Source of the DNA: Podocnemis expansa
Lineage: Eukaryota > Chordata > Testudines > Podocnemididae
Direction of reading: 5' to 3'
Assembly: GCA_007922195.1 (NCBI GenBank)
Contig: ML681992.1
Location: 37,102,249-37,166,248, forward strand
Length of the DNA: 64,000 nucleotides
In this document: piece after piece, positions 41,816 through 54,427 of the stretch
Layout: every line of letters begins with the position of its first letter
How positions within the stretch are numbered: the first letter of the stretch is position 1
Position numbers and translations under genes: made by a program
Notes under the pieces: generated by a model
What the model was told of the DNA's origin: nothing
The model's input: the letters and a program-made list of their open reading frames with translations, nothing else
The model's database searches: none

Positions 41816-42818
41816 GGCTGTGTCCACACTTAAGTGGTTAAATTGATTTAACTTATATTGATTTAATAAAATCAAAATAAAAATCATTAAATAGATTTAA
41901 GTTAAATCAATTTAACAGGTTCCCACTAGAAACCCAAATCAAACGAGCATGTCCATGGACAGGACTTGCTAGTTTGATTTAGAAGAGGGGCACAATGGGA
42001 GGTATGGCAAAATAGCCCCTAAGGGTCTATGCCACCACCCAACCCCTTGCTGGGCTCTGACATGGTGAGCCAGGTGGCAGGGAAAGGCATCCCCCGACCC
42101 GGCTCTGTGTGTGCTGAGCCTGGTGGAGGAGAAGGCATCCCACCCACCTGACTGCAGCCCCGTGCGCCAGGGAATGCACCCCCCACCCAACTCCTAGAGC
42201 ACTAGATGGGCAGCAGGGAGAAGAGACCCCCATGCCCAGCTCTTGGCATGCAAGCTGGGTAGCAGGGAAGGTCGTGCTGGGAGCTGGGTGCAGCTGTCTC
42301 TTCTCCCCACCACCCAGCTAGTGCACCAGGAGCTGGGCATTGGGGGGTCCCTTCCCCAGCACTCGCCCAGTGCTTGGGGAGCTGGGCACAGGGGCGGTCC
42401 CATCTCTGGAACCCGGCCAGCACTCAGGGAACCGTGTGCAGGGGGTGTCCTTTCCACACAGCCAGCCAATGAGCTGGGAGCCAGGCATGGGGATCCCTTC
42501 CCTGGCACCCAGCCAGAGCATGGAGAGCTTGGGGCGGGGGTCCCTTTCATGCCCCCCACCCTGGCCAAGGTGCTGAAGCTTGACCCTTCCTTCTAGGGTG
42601 TCATGCACCCTGTAAGGAGGAAAGTCAAACCTGGGTCAAAATTGAAATAACATTTAAATTGAAATAATGCAGCCACACTGCATTATTTAAATATAAGTGT
42701 TTCACTTTAACCATCATTTCTATATAAAACTAGGTTTTATTATATTGAAATTACATTTCCTTATAGCAAAATGAGGGACCTCTGTTGTTTCGAAATAAGA
42801 ACTGTATGTGAACATAAG
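41816..42818. mobile_element. GC-cored MITE with unlike halves
   Basis: The left end GGCTGTGTCCACACTTAAG leads into TTAAATTGATTTAA-type palindromes, a subterminal hairpin (41936-41980, arms of 19 bp) and the block GGGGCACAATGGGAGGTATG GCAAAATAGCC shared with Harb-2. The right half has CTTCTAGGGTGTCATGCACC CTG, then TTGAAATAA and TTTCGAAATAA motifs, and ends near GTATGTGAACATAAG. The left half resembles the Harb-2 type, the right half the TTTCGAAATAA type. The GC core has no gene. Confidence 0.65.
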
Positions 42819-45800
42819 AGAGCTCAGAAATAAGTTAAGATACTTCTATTTTCTGCCCAATAATATTTTTTCCTCTAAAATCAGCTGTCTCTTCTTGCAA
42901 TACATTTAAACTTCCTGAATGATATCTTGATGCTACTAAAGTGAATGGCAAAATTCCCACTGACTTTAATGGAGCCAGGGTTTCACTTATCATGTATGTA
43001 AGATGTTCATAAACAATACATTTATCTTATTCTCCTTTTTCTTAATGATTTATTTCATAGGCTTTTCTTTTGCTGAGGATACACAGTATGGTAGAAATTA
43101 TCATTTCTATTTTTTGTGAACAGGTCTGCTAAATAGTTGTGGTTCAGTCCATGTAGGGGATCATAAATTAACACTAATTACTATGCTCTCATTACAGCTC
43201 AGAAGGCATCACAAATTACCAACATTAATAATAACACTATCATTTCCACAGTCTTAAACTGTATGAAACAGATACTTTTTTTCTTATCCTATTAACTTTT
43301 AGTATAAAAAAGGATTCAGAATTTAACAGAATTATTTTATTAGGATTTTTACTGTGTCCTTAAGCAGTGAATATCTTCGAAATTTCAATATGAGAAAACA
43401 GACCATACATGGGAGACTTCAAAAATATTTAGCTTGACATTTCATTTGATTGTTATCAAATTGAAAGAAATAAATCAGTTGAATGTTTTCCTGCCTTAAT
43501 TGCTCTCCTACAGATCCTGTGTCAAACTCTGCTCATGAGTTTGCCACCAGTGTGTACCTGGAGTAACTGCAGTAGAGTCACTACATATTTTCTTTTATGG
43601 AACTGAAATGAAAATATGGTCCACTTTTTATGCAAATCATTACATAAGCTAGGAGGTGTTGAAGTGTATTATTGCCCTCCCCATACCAAGACTGTCACAA
43701 GAATGAAATAGATCTGGATATAACAAGTATTTATAAAGAAAAAAAGTTAACAGTCATAATTACATTTGTAATTATGGAACTTAGATACATAACACACCAT
43801 AGAAGTTAATAGCTGAAAAATTCATTACTTTATTGCATTACAAGTTTCATTTTATAAGAAGCTGCTCTTGAGTGGCTGTAACTGAGATTAGTAATTAGAA
43901 AGTTCAGGAGCTTTACAAATGAGGGTCACTTGCTCTTTTGTTGAAGATATTAAGAACTGTCCAGTAACATTAAAAGGATGGCAATCAAATTTTAATTAGT
44001 TTTTGGTTAAATAAGGATTTTAATAATAAGTAGTTTACGCATATCAGCAACTTATTGGATAAAATCTCTGATACACAAAATGAAAGCTGTTTTTCAGTCC
44101 TCATAGTAATGAGTTTTCAGACTGAGAAACAAGATTACTACTAGCCACAGACTACTGTAACAGTGCAGCATGCTGTACACTCTTCATGGCTAGGTTAGGG
44201 TGGCTCCCTGTCTAGCCTCCTCACTTCTGTGGATCACATTCTTGTGACTATCTGTCCCCATTCATTGCATAGGGAGCCTTGGGGTGTTAAGTTATGCTTT
44301 ATGAATCAGTGTTCTTCCTGTGATTTACTTGGTTCCTAAAATTTATGTGCCCTGATGCTCACTGATGCCACTATTAAGTTCTTTTATGGATCCCACCCAT
44401 CTCTAGTGAGACACTATGGTCTAAGACAATGCTGAACCTCCAAATTCTCTCCAGAAACTTTAGCAGTCTTTCCTTGGTCTTCGCCTTTGTGAGAGCTCTT
44501 GTTTGTCCGTTCACATATGCATAACAGTGTAATTAAGTAACACACGGACTCTGTAATCTTTGCCTCACTTTCCTCTCTCTAAAAGCTCTTTGGATTTGTT
44601 CTGTGTCTTTTCAGGATCCAAGAACTCTCCTCTATTCCTTATCTTCCTGCTTGATCTTTCCTGCTTCTTATCACACATCAAAGCTTTGCTTCTTTCTCTG
44701 AAATTGTTAGTAAGAGAATCTTCCCCTTTAACAGGTGCCCCTTGTGGTCATTCTCAGTGGTGACCAACATCATTGTCAAATAATCTATTAGTTACCAGCT
44801 TACCCGGTAGGAGGCATTTCTATGAGTCTGGGAAATAGCTAATACATTATCTAATGTGATTGCATTTGAATAAGAGATCTTCCAAGCATATGCCCCTTGA
44901 TTCTTTGTATTGTTTGCTCTCTGTCAACATCTCCTGGAGTTACAGTCCAAGATGGAGGCAAAAAGATAATAGTGAAAGGACAGTACGAGCTTATTATGAA
45001 AACAGTGCTTGGAAAACAAAATGGAGTTTATAGTTGATGCATACACATGTTACCTAAACCAGCTCTGCATTATTGTGCCTCTGACAATTTCTAAAACTCT
45101 CAAATGGCCAAGCAGCCATATCTTAATGGTTAACACCATGGTAATAGCTACATCAGACTGCATGAGAGGAAGAAAAGATGCATGGAATAATCAGTTCAGT
45201 TTTCTATGCTTCTATTTTTTCCCCAAGTTTTTTGATAAGGAATGGATTTGTTTGTTTGTTTGTTACTACACTTGCAGTCTGATCCATGGACAGGGAAAGC
45301 AATAGAAGTCTTTACTTTGATTTCAGTAGACTTTGGATCAGAGCTCTAGAATCTGATAACCTGGTTTGAATTAGCCCAAAGTCAGTTTTTTTCTTGAATA
45401 GGTTTTGCCTCAGTAAGGCCAATTAACTCAGACATTTTTAAAGCATTTGGATTTTCTAGAACAAGAATTTTATGAAACTTGCATCTGCTTCATTATTGTC
45501 TTTTTGCCTCCCTCTTGGAGTAAATAACATCAGAAACTGGGTTCAACATGTTGTGGCTGGTACAGCAAAAAAAAACTGCAGAGGATCAGATTTGTATTTT
45601 TGGAAACTTGAAGAAATTATTTCACCTATGCTCACTTATCTGCTACCATACATTGCGGATGCCTTCCCACTACTGGATTATCTGAAAATATAAATCATGA
45701 AGAGAGACATCATCAGAGTCCTATCACAGGTGGAATGATGCTGAAATACAAAATCACTTAAGCGTTTTGTTTTTTCTCAGTTAATCTGCCTATGTTTGAT

Positions 45801-46959
45801 TTATAATACTAATGTTAACTCAGCAAAAGTGTCTGGCATTAATAGTTTCACAAGGATATTCTAGAGGCTTTCCAATATGTTTCTGTAAGAGTTTGGAGAA
45901 ATATTCATTATAAAACAATTTCTCATCCAAATTTGGAGATTGTTTGATTTTCTCCAGGGAGGGGGCAATTTTAAGACTCTCTAAAATTGTTCAAAGAAGT
46001 TTCATATGTTCAAAAATTGTGGTATTTAGATAGCTCTGAAAATATCGGTGTAAATATTTGTGCCATTGAAGAGCTATCTTACAAACATATATGAAAAAAA
46101 TAAATTCCAAAGGGACTAAGCAGTAGCTGACATTAGTGTATTAAAATGCAAATTATGTAGTAGTAATGTGGTAGTAGGTATGGTACTGAGGCCCTATTTG
46201 AGATCAGGGCCCCATTATATCTGGCCTAGATGCACAAAAGAAGTTAGATGCAGGGGTGCTGAGCTTCAAAGTTTAACTTCTAGACACCAAAAAAATTAAA
46301 ATGTAAAAAGTTAGATGCCTATACAATGAATGAGAAGGGTTGGGTGCCTTAACTGAACCACAGAGAAATAGAGTGGCATGCTTGATATTTTTCTTCTATG
46401 AAGAGTGTGACAGCCCTTTGAATTATGATCAGATCACTTGAGTCCTAGTTCAGTACTTTAACTATAAAATCACCTTTTCTCTTCTGAATGTGGCTTCATC
46501 ATCCAAAATGCAAAGACAGATGCAACAGGTCTGTCACAGGTCTTTCATATTTCTTTAGTATATTCATGTATTAATATTGATCATTTATTAATATTCTTAA
46601 TATATTTGAATATTAATATATGTACTGATTTTTTTCACTTGCCAAGAGTGGTTCTTAAACAGAGTATTTCTTGATTTTGATCTTCAGCAGTTGAGGGGAT
46701 GTAGAAGAAAGAGCAAAGTGGAGGTGAGATTCCCTTGTTAAGGTAAACAAACTGGTTTCTGTCTACAAAAGTTTCAGGTAAGTCTGAATCTTGGAGGGCG
46801 TGCTTTTAAGTATTCACCCAACTCTGTCAGAGACACTTAATATAAAGGCATGTATGTTATATGTAAGAGAAAGAATATCTGTCATTCAAGAATTACTAGC
46901 ATTCATGTAACTACAAGAAAATTTGACACAGGAAAACTTTTAATGATACACAGCCCAAA
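42819..46959. other. AT-rich, apparently unique non-coding stretch
   Basis: About 4 kb with no transposon ends, CR1 or MITE motifs that I recognise. Short ORFs (for example 45009-45305) show no family signature. Confidence 0.45.
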
Positions 46960-47119
46960 TACTTTGGGCCAGACCCACCTTGGCGTGTTTAAGGCAAGTT
47001 TTTGTCTCACGAAGGTAGAAGTTGGCAATGTTTGTCAGCCCTCGCTCCAGTCTTGCCTCCCAAACCCTCAGGTGGTACTGCAGGCATGGCCAAAAAGATG
47101 CAGAGGGTGGGGCCAGAAA

Positions 47120-47741
47120 GGCTGTTTTCACACACACAGTTATTTCAAAACAAGTTGTGTCGAAACAACTTGTTTCAAAATAATGCCTTATTTCGAAATA
47201 ACATATTTCGGATTAACAAAATATTACTTCAAAATAAAAAAAAAAGCGGGAAACAAAATAGCAGGTTCACACTGTGAACCTGCTATTTCGCTTCCTCAGG
47301 GGGCTGCAGGCACTGGCGGGGTTCAGCGCTGCCCGCGCTGCTCCCCGCAGGTGCCTGCAAAGGGGGGCTGTGGGCACCGGCGGGGTTCAGCGCTGCACAG
47401 CGCTGAAGCCCGCCGGTGCCTGCAGCCCGGCTCTGCAGGCGCTGGCCAGGGGACACCCCTGAGCACCCTGGCTAGGGTGCTGAGTGTTCCCTGGCCAGGG
47501 TGCTGAGGGGGCAGCCCTTGACCTGTTGTTTTGGAACGTCTTGTTCCGAAACAACATGTTCACGCCAGTTGTTTTGAAACAGGGGTTTTGAAACAAGGTT
47601 GTTTCGCCCCCAAATGGGGTTTAACTTGTTTCGAAACAATGCTCTTGTTTCGAAACAACGGTGCGTCGTGTGAACATTTTTTTTTGTTTGTTTCGAAACA
47701 ATGAGGTTCTTTCAAAACAAAAGTGCTGTGTGAACACAGCC
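47120..47741. mobile_element. GC-cored hairpin MITE (622 bp) with AAA target duplication
   Basis: The left end GGCTGTTTTCACACACACAG and right end GTGCTGTGTGAACACAGCC, with AAA on both sides (47117-47119 and 47742-47744). A palindrome with 16 bp perfect arms and a single-base centre lies at 47256-47288. The core has repeated GGCGGGGTTCAGCGCTG and GGCCAGGGTGCTGAG units. The right half holds multiple TTGTTTCGAAACAA palindromes. It sits inside a GC-rich repeat whose right end at 47.88 kb resembles that at 23.05 kb. Confidence 0.82.
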
Positions 47742-47744
47742 AAA

Positions 47745-47886
47745 GGTGCCAGGGGTGGGGCCAGCAAAGGATAAGAGCTGCCCAGCAGGGCCAGCAGTCA
47801 TAGCACTGCAGGGCCAGGAACCCTGTGTGCTGCTGTGCATAGGCCTGCAAGGCCAGCTTTGGCCTGCGTGCTGGGGTTGCTGACTC
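47745..47886. repeat. GC-rich repeat fragment, possibly hAT-derived
   Basis: It continues the sequence that precedes the MITE (GGGTGGGGCCAG on both sides) and ends GTGCTGGGGTTGCTGACTCT TG, like the block ending at 23055. Confidence 0.3.
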
Positions 47887-48496
47887 TTGCACTAAGTTTA
47901 TCATTCACCAAAAATCTATTTAATTCCGATGTGAACTATTACACTGTGATTGTAGTATGATCACAGCCTATCAAAGTCAAATCAAACTGAGTCAGTCTCA
48001 CTGTCATAAATGTTGTATGATTCTACATAAATGAGAAGCACAACAGCTGGAAACTCTGCATATTGCCTTATGAACTTGCTCATATCAGAGCATAATTGAC
48101 AATCCTCTGTTATTATTAACTAGTGGCAGCCTGCAAATTCCACTGAAGTTTGGGATCATTCTCAGGCAAAAACAGAACCACAGCAATTACAAGACTTCAG
48201 GAATGAATTTTCTTCATTCTCTACGATTAGCCTTCATGGCAGGAAACCTGTCAGGCTGTCTGAAGTAATCTTATTGCAGTGGAAGAAGTCTTCTCAGATA
48301 AATGGTTTAGTATAACTCCTATCCCATCAAGCCCTTATGCTTGCTATATGGTTGATTTTATGTGTTTAAAGAGTTGAACAAAGTTTTTCATTCTTACATT
48401 ATGCGCCTTAAACTGCAGGTTTGAGTATATGTAGTTGTCAGGATGTTTGTGCTTCCTAGGAAACCTAGTACTAATTTCCATGTTTAGTTCCAGGTA
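47887..48496. other. Non-coding interval
   Basis: Nothing recognised. Confidence 0.4.
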
Positions 48497-48810
48497 CAAA
48501 GAGTCATAGATTCATAGAGTCATGGGGTTGGAAGGGACCTCATGAGGTCATCAAGTCCAACCCCCTGCCAAAAAAGCAGGACCACTCACACTAAATTATT
48601 CCAGCCAGAGTTTTGTCCAGCCGGGTCTTAAACATCTTCAAAGACAGAGATTCCACCATCTCCCTTGGTAATCCATTCCAGTGCTTCACTACTCACCTAG
48701 TAAGAAAGTTTTTCCTAATATCCAGCCTTGACCTCCCCAGATGCAACTTGAAACCATTGCTCCTTGTTCTGTCCTCTGTTACTACTGAGAACAGCCAAGC
48801 TCCTTCAACT
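48497..48810 (-). mobile_element. CR1 LINE, 3' fragment
   Basis: Plus-strand view: AGAGTCATAGATTCATAGAG then GGGTTGGAAGGGACCTCATG and GGTCATCAAGTCCAACCCCC, the CR1 3' end reversed, followed by GTTTTGTCCAGCCGGGTCTT and GAAAGTTTTTCCTAATATCC from the 3' UTR and ORF2 end. It is collinear with the start of the copy at 21.4 kb. Confidence 0.9.
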
Positions 48811-50164
48811 AACTGATATATTAAAAATGATTTGCTAGATGATATTTCAGAATATATTTTAATTACCTTTGTCCCAGTGTGTATGATATGTGGTTCACAA
48901 CAAAGAGTGCCAGTGTTAGGTCAGACTCAGAAAACAGGGTAGACATCCCAAAGTGCTGGTATGTTCTATTATTAGATCTTACCCAGTGACAGGAACGCAC
49001 TCCTGAAGCACTATACTAACTTTGCCATAGTGCTGCAGATGGTCACCTTAGCCTTTCTAGCATATCTTGCCATTCAGACAAACAGGACTTTGTGATAAAA
49101 GGTTATTAAAACAAAAAATCACATCACTTTAGGTTCTTCCAACCACAAGGGGTCAGTCACTTACCCCAAGTTAGTGGATACTTTGGATGTCACACCAGAA
49201 CCAATGCTGATAGCCAATCCTTTAGTAAACTAACTAAAGATTTATTAGCTAAGAAAAGAAAGCAGTGTTGTGTAGAGGTTAAAGCAGGTAAAAAATGTAA
49301 CAGTTGAGTCAAAATTTCTAAGTCCAAATGTGAACAGTGTTGTGATATCTTATTTTCCTTGAAGTCTCTTAGAGGTCCCCAAAGTCTTTTGGGCAAAGCT
49401 TTCTTATATTGGGAATGCTCCATGACAGCATCCAAAAATATCAGAGAAGCAGAATTGCTCCTTGGTTCATTTTTATAGTTGCAAACAGTCTGACAAGTGT
49501 TTTCAGCACAGCATGGATCCGTAGACTTCCCATGTTGAACAATGACTCGCTCTTTGAAGTTCACATGTTTCTTGATTTACATTGCCAAAGTTCCAGTTGG
49601 TAAACATAATGAGATACAATGTGATAGCTAGGAACAGTCTTTCATTGGTTTTTCATGACATTTTTTACAACAGATAAATTCACATGTAAACACTAACACA
49701 CATTGTTTAGGGTTATTTAAATATTTAAAAGACAACAATGACAGGAAATAAATAGCTGAAGACAGTAACAGTAGCATTTCACTAGTTTTCATACATTTAT
49801 AGCAAATATAATTACCACTCATATTCCATACACATCTAATGAGATAAGATCCTCTTTGTTCCATTCTAACAATTGAAATGGCACACTTAGCACTTCCTTG
49901 AGGTTGTGACCTGAGCTGGCTGACTGTCAGTTCCACACCTTCATTAGAAAGTTCAGTAGAAAATAAGATCTCAGAGCAAGTTCCCTAGTGCAAAATTCTG
50001 TTCTGTATTATTCCGGTTTTACTTTGGTATTACAGAGAAAAGATACGGTGATATGATTATTGTTCATATTAAGCCAGCCAAGGTCTTTTTATGTGTGTGT
50101 GTCATGGGTAACTGATCTCATCCAGTTATTATAAATGAGGAATTCTCATCCAGTGGAAGTGGTT
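48811..50164. other. Non-coding interval, part possibly dispersed repeat
   Basis: No gene found. 48,880-49,600 has a texture like LTR-type repeat sequence but I have no terminus or partner copy to prove it. Confidence 0.3.
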
Positions 50165-50730
50165 TTTAGCTAGATGTCACTAGTGGCTGTTCATCATGGC
50201 CCAGTGCTATTCAATTTTTTGATCAGTCATTTGAAAGAAGACATAAACTTGCTGGTAAAGTTTGCAGAAGTTTCAAATTGGGTGATAGGTAAAGACTAAT
50301 TATAAATACAAGTAAATTCTAAAGACCTAGCTAGGTCACTTATAAGACATCCTCATTCAAACATCATGAAATTTAATAAAATCAAATGCAAGCTCATCCG
50401 TTCAAGAATAAAGAATGTAGGTCAGAGTGTAGGATGGAGGGCTGTATCCTGGAAAGCATTGAGTTTGAAAATTACTCTAAAAAGTATCATGGTAGACAAT
50501 CAGCTAGACATAATTACCCAATGCCATGCCATAGTTATGAAAACTAACTCAATTCTTCAATATATAAGCAGGACAACACTGAGCAACAATAGGAAGGGAA
50601 TACTACCTCCATGTATATATAGCTTTAATGAGGCAATTACTGGAATAACATGTCCACTTCTGGTATCAATGTTTTGAAAAGGTTGTAGACAAATTGGAAG
50701 GGTTAAGAAAAGAGGTATACACTCTTTCTA
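50165..50730 (+). mobile_element. Old CR1-group LINE fragment (RT C-terminal region)
   Basis: Translated pieces HGPVLFNFLISHLKEDINLL and VKFAEVSNW correspond to the RT region around G-P-L-L-F-L-I-Y-I-N-D-L. Then NKIKCKLIRSR, MVDNQLDIITQCHAIVMKTN and GITCPLLVSMF follow the CR1 order. Heavily mutated, with stops; no 3' end was found. Confidence 0.6.
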
Positions 50731-50739
50731 AGGTCTAAT

Positions 50740-50816
50740 GTCATGTGGACATTCAGTTTTTTTATTTTGAAACAACCAGTGTTGTTTCGAAATAAAAGAC
50801 TAATGTGGACATACCC
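50740..50816. mobile_element. MITE terminal fragment
   Basis: TTTTTATTTTGAAACAACCA GTGTTGTTTCGAAATAAAAG followed by TAATGTGGACATACCCC reproduces the last ~77 bp of the MITE at 3.9-5.0 kb (terminal hairpin plus end). The rest of the element is missing. Confidence 0.7.
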
Positions 50817-52849
50817 CATGTGTCTTCTTAATGCTGTAGCAATCCTTTTGAATGGAGGGATGTGGGTTGGCAGGCATCTTAATGTGAAAGAGAGACACTG
50901 AATACAAAAGAAAACTGAAATTGCCAAAAATATGAAAGGAAAAAAGTTTTTCAGAGGACCTTATGACCTTGACACTGCAATAAGGGATGGGGCCTGGGTA
51001 GTAGTCATAGCAGACATGCTTGCCTGTGGGACTTCTCTCTTCCTCTCTTGAGCTCTGTGCTCAGCAAAACTTGGTTTGACCTGAGAATCATGCCCAAGAT
51101 TTTTGACTCAGTGGGCCCAATCCTTCGAATGCATGGATAATTGTACCTATACAATATTTCACTGAACTATATGAGATTATCTACAGGCCTAGGTAGTCAC
51201 ATGCAAAAGTATTTGCCTAAAAATAGACTCTACTCATAAAAAATGGACAACACCAGTGCAGGGATGAGAGGAGAACAGAGGGAAACAAAAGGAGCAGAGG
51301 AAAAGCCCTTGGAGAGAGCACAATTACCAGAGCAATGAAAAAAGAATTTTTTTGCACCATCAGTTTGTAATTGTTCAACTTAAAAACATGCAAGAAAAAT
51401 ACAGCATGGAAGGAAAATACACCTCTATTATACTCTCATGTCTATCCTCATGTGTATTTGTGACTGCAAAAAGTGAAAACTGACTAAGATGATACATGAA
51501 TTTCTTGGAAGCAATCCATGCTGTCAGATAGGCTTCCATTGAAATGAAACTCATTTGGCTAATAATGAATCCCTTGAGTGTAAACAGTTTTTTGTTTTCT
51601 TCTTTAACATCTGGCTGTGGTCCCAAGAAGAGGGCAGGTGTGCTTGCCATTTAGAAAACAGTTGTACCAACCGTGCTGGATTTAAATATTTTTTTAGAAG
51701 AATCATTTTATGTTCAACGAAAGATTTCACCAGTTTTCACAAGGCAGAATGTACAGGAACTAAAACCACAAATAATGAGCCGGATGGCTGTGAGCCTTAA
51801 TATGCATATTTATCAGTCTCAATAAAGCTGGCAGTTTGCCACATTTAAACTTAGCTCTGTCATTCAGATTCTCCTGTGTAAATGAATAGACTTTGCTTGT
51901 ACAGCTGAATCAATTTAGACACTTTTATTCAGCTTCCCCCCCCCCTTCATCCTCTGGAGAGAGTTAATGTAAAAGATGCTGATAAACATTCCACATTTCA
52001 CATATGGTGCTAAAAATCCATTATCTGATGAACAGGAAGGAAGTGTTTTGATCAGAAAGAACTGTTTGAAGGTCAGATTTAAATAGATGTATAACATTAG
52101 TCATGGTTGATTGGCTATAGTTTTAGCATGTATTGCTGAATGACTATTTAAATATCGATGTTTAGCAAACTCAAAACAATACTTAAAATCAGAAGCAAAG
52201 GCAAAATTCAGAATAATAAGATGAGTCTTAACCAATTTTTATGTACGTATTATAAAGTGTAAATTATAATGTCTAGGTGTTATAATATGCAGACTTTCCA
52301 GTACAGAACACAATGTTACTGAGCCATCTTAGTTGTCCTGTAAAAATAAAAGTCTGACCCAATGCTCATTTTAGCCAGTGAGAAGACTCATTGACCTTAA
52401 AATGCAATGAACCAGACCCTAACTGCAGAACAGACTTTTGGGCTCACTATGCTGTTATCTAATTCCTAATTAGCAGCTGCTAGAGTGGGTATTTTACCAA
52501 AATGAGTTGTTGAGGATCTTGTCATAACCTCTGGGAGCCATAGGGGGCCTTCCCATGGAAAAGAGGTGGAAGAATCAGGAATCTTTCCAATGTGAAACAT
52601 TCACAGTTTCTTTTGTAACTTCCCATCACTTGGGAAGAGATTAATAGACTACCTGAGATACCAAGATTATAAGATTTACACATCAGAAGACCCTGGAGCA
52701 CCATTTGTAATTCCACTCTGCCCTTCTTCCCACTCTCAACCACTAAAAACCACTGGCTGCCTCCTATTATAGCTTCACATTATTAGCCCTGAGAGAATTA
52801 ATGATACTTTTATATGTATATAGGACTTTTCCCCTTGGAACTTTTCTGA
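50817..52849. other. AT-rich non-coding interval
   Basis: No gene, RNA or transposon feature recognised. Confidence 0.4.
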
Positions 52850-53490
52850 GAAATCATAGAAACTGAAAGAGACTATGAAAGCATTGAGTCCAATCCCTTG
52901 CACGCACAGCAAGATCAAGTACCTTCTTAAACTCTATCTGACAGGTGCTTGTCTAACCTTCTCTTAAAAATTTCCAATTCTGGAGATTCCACAGACTCCT
53001 TAGGAAACTTATTCCAGTGGTTAATCATCCTGACAGTTAGGAATTTTCTTCCTAATGTCTAATCTAAACCTCCCTTTCTGTAATTTAAGCCCATCATCAG
53101 TTAAGAAGCACAATTTTTCACCCTCCTCCTCGTAACAACCTTTTAGATACTTGAAAACTGTTATCATATCCCATTTTGGTCTCCTCTTTTTTAGACAAAA
53201 CAAATCCAGTTCCTTCAGTCTTCTTTCCTAAGTCAAGTGTTCAAGACCTTTTATCGTTTTGTTGCTCTTTTCTGGACTTTCTCCACATTTTTCCTAAAAT
53301 GAGGTGCCCATAATGGGACAAAATACTCCAGTTGAGGCCTAATCAGAGCAGAATAGAGCAGAAGAATTACTTCTCATGACTTACTTATAAAATTCCTGTC
53401 AATTAATCCAGGATTTTTTTTTTTTTGCAACAGCATTACAGTGTTGACTGAAATTTAGCTTACAGTCCTCTAAATTCCTGTCTGATTATT
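52850..53490 (-). mobile_element. CR1-group LINE, 3' fragment
   Basis: On the minus strand the ORF2 C-terminus reads KKRRPKWDMITVFKYLKGCY then KLQKGRFRLDIRKKIPNC (53203-53021), a well-kept CR1-type ending. The 3' region runs to about 52850 (plus view: AATCATAGAAACTGAAAGAG). The upstream 53220-53490 holds diverged RT tail sequence. This subfamily differs from the one at 21.4 kb. Confidence 0.85.
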
Positions 53491-53536
53491 CCCTAAATAT
53501 TCTGTTGGAGTAACACAAAATCTACTGTAGGCTCTG

Positions 53537-54279
53537 GAGCTATGTCTATGGTGGCAAATTAGTCTGGTTTAAGGAGGCTTAATCTGGACTAATTTAGCTC
53601 ATGGCCACACTAGGCTTTCCTTAGTTTGAACTGAAAAATTTCTTAGTTTGAACTAAGGAATGCTTAGTTTGAACCAGTTGGTACCAGCGCTTAGTTCAAA
53701 CTAAGTGCAATGTGGACTCAAACTAACACTTAGTTTGAATTTAATAAATTTAAGATAAGACAGTTAGTTTAAACTAAAAATGTGTTATGAGGTTAGTTCA
53801 AATTAATCTCAAAGGCTGTGTTCAGACAAGAGTTTTATTTTGAAACAACAGCTATTGTTTTGAAAGAAAATTTCTTATGTTCACACGACATTCTGTTATT
53901 TTGAAACAACAGGACCCATTGTTTCGAAATAATGGCCATTATTTCAAAACAGTAAAACCTCAGTTGAAATCAAAATAGCCGTTGTTTTGAAACAGCTGTT
54001 TTGAAACAACGGCGTTTGGACACGTTGTTTTGAAACAACTGTTCCAAAACAACATGTCTGAACGGCCTTATTTCGAAATAACCATTTCAAAATAACAGCC
54101 GTTTCGATAGCAGGCTTTCCCTTAATTTGAATTAACTTATTTTGAAATAAGGACTTTATTTTGAAATAACTCATTTCAAAATAAGTTATTTCAAAATAAC
54201 AGTTTACGTGTGAACATAGCCAAACTTCTTAGTTCAAGCCACCAAGTTTGAACTAGCTTTGGCTAGTGGAGACATAGCC
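53537..54279. mobile_element. MITE of the AGTTTGAACTAAG type, hosting another MITE
   Basis: The ends AGCTATGTCTATGGTGGC and GCTAGTGGAGACATAGCC are imperfect inverted repeats. The body is made of alternating TTAGTTTGAACTAAG and TTAGTTCAAACTAAG palindromes. A second MITE (53814-54221) splits it. No ORF. Confidence 0.65.
53814..54221. mobile_element. Hairpin MITE (408 bp) with AAA target duplication, nested
   Basis: The ends GGCTGTGTTCAGACAAGAG and CGTGTGAACATAGCC are flanked by AAA on both sides (53811-53813 and 54222-54224). It consists almost wholly of TTTTGAAACAAC and TTATTTCGAAATAA palindromes and lacks the GC-rich core of its relatives at 47.1 and 3.9 kb. Confidence 0.8.
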
Positions 54280-54427
54280 TGCAAGAATAAATTCTGGGGT
54301 AACTCCCACTGAAGTTTCTCCAGATTTCTGTTTGTATAAATGAAAGGAATTTCACCTTTAGAAACCTACCCCTTCATCAGCACAACTTACATTCTCCTTT
54401 AGGCATTTTCTAGAAATCAGTATTTGG

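Noticed and set aside
45009..45305. 98-codon plus-strand frame in unique sequence
   Set aside because: AT-rich, no domain, no splice or codon evidence; within chance expectation.
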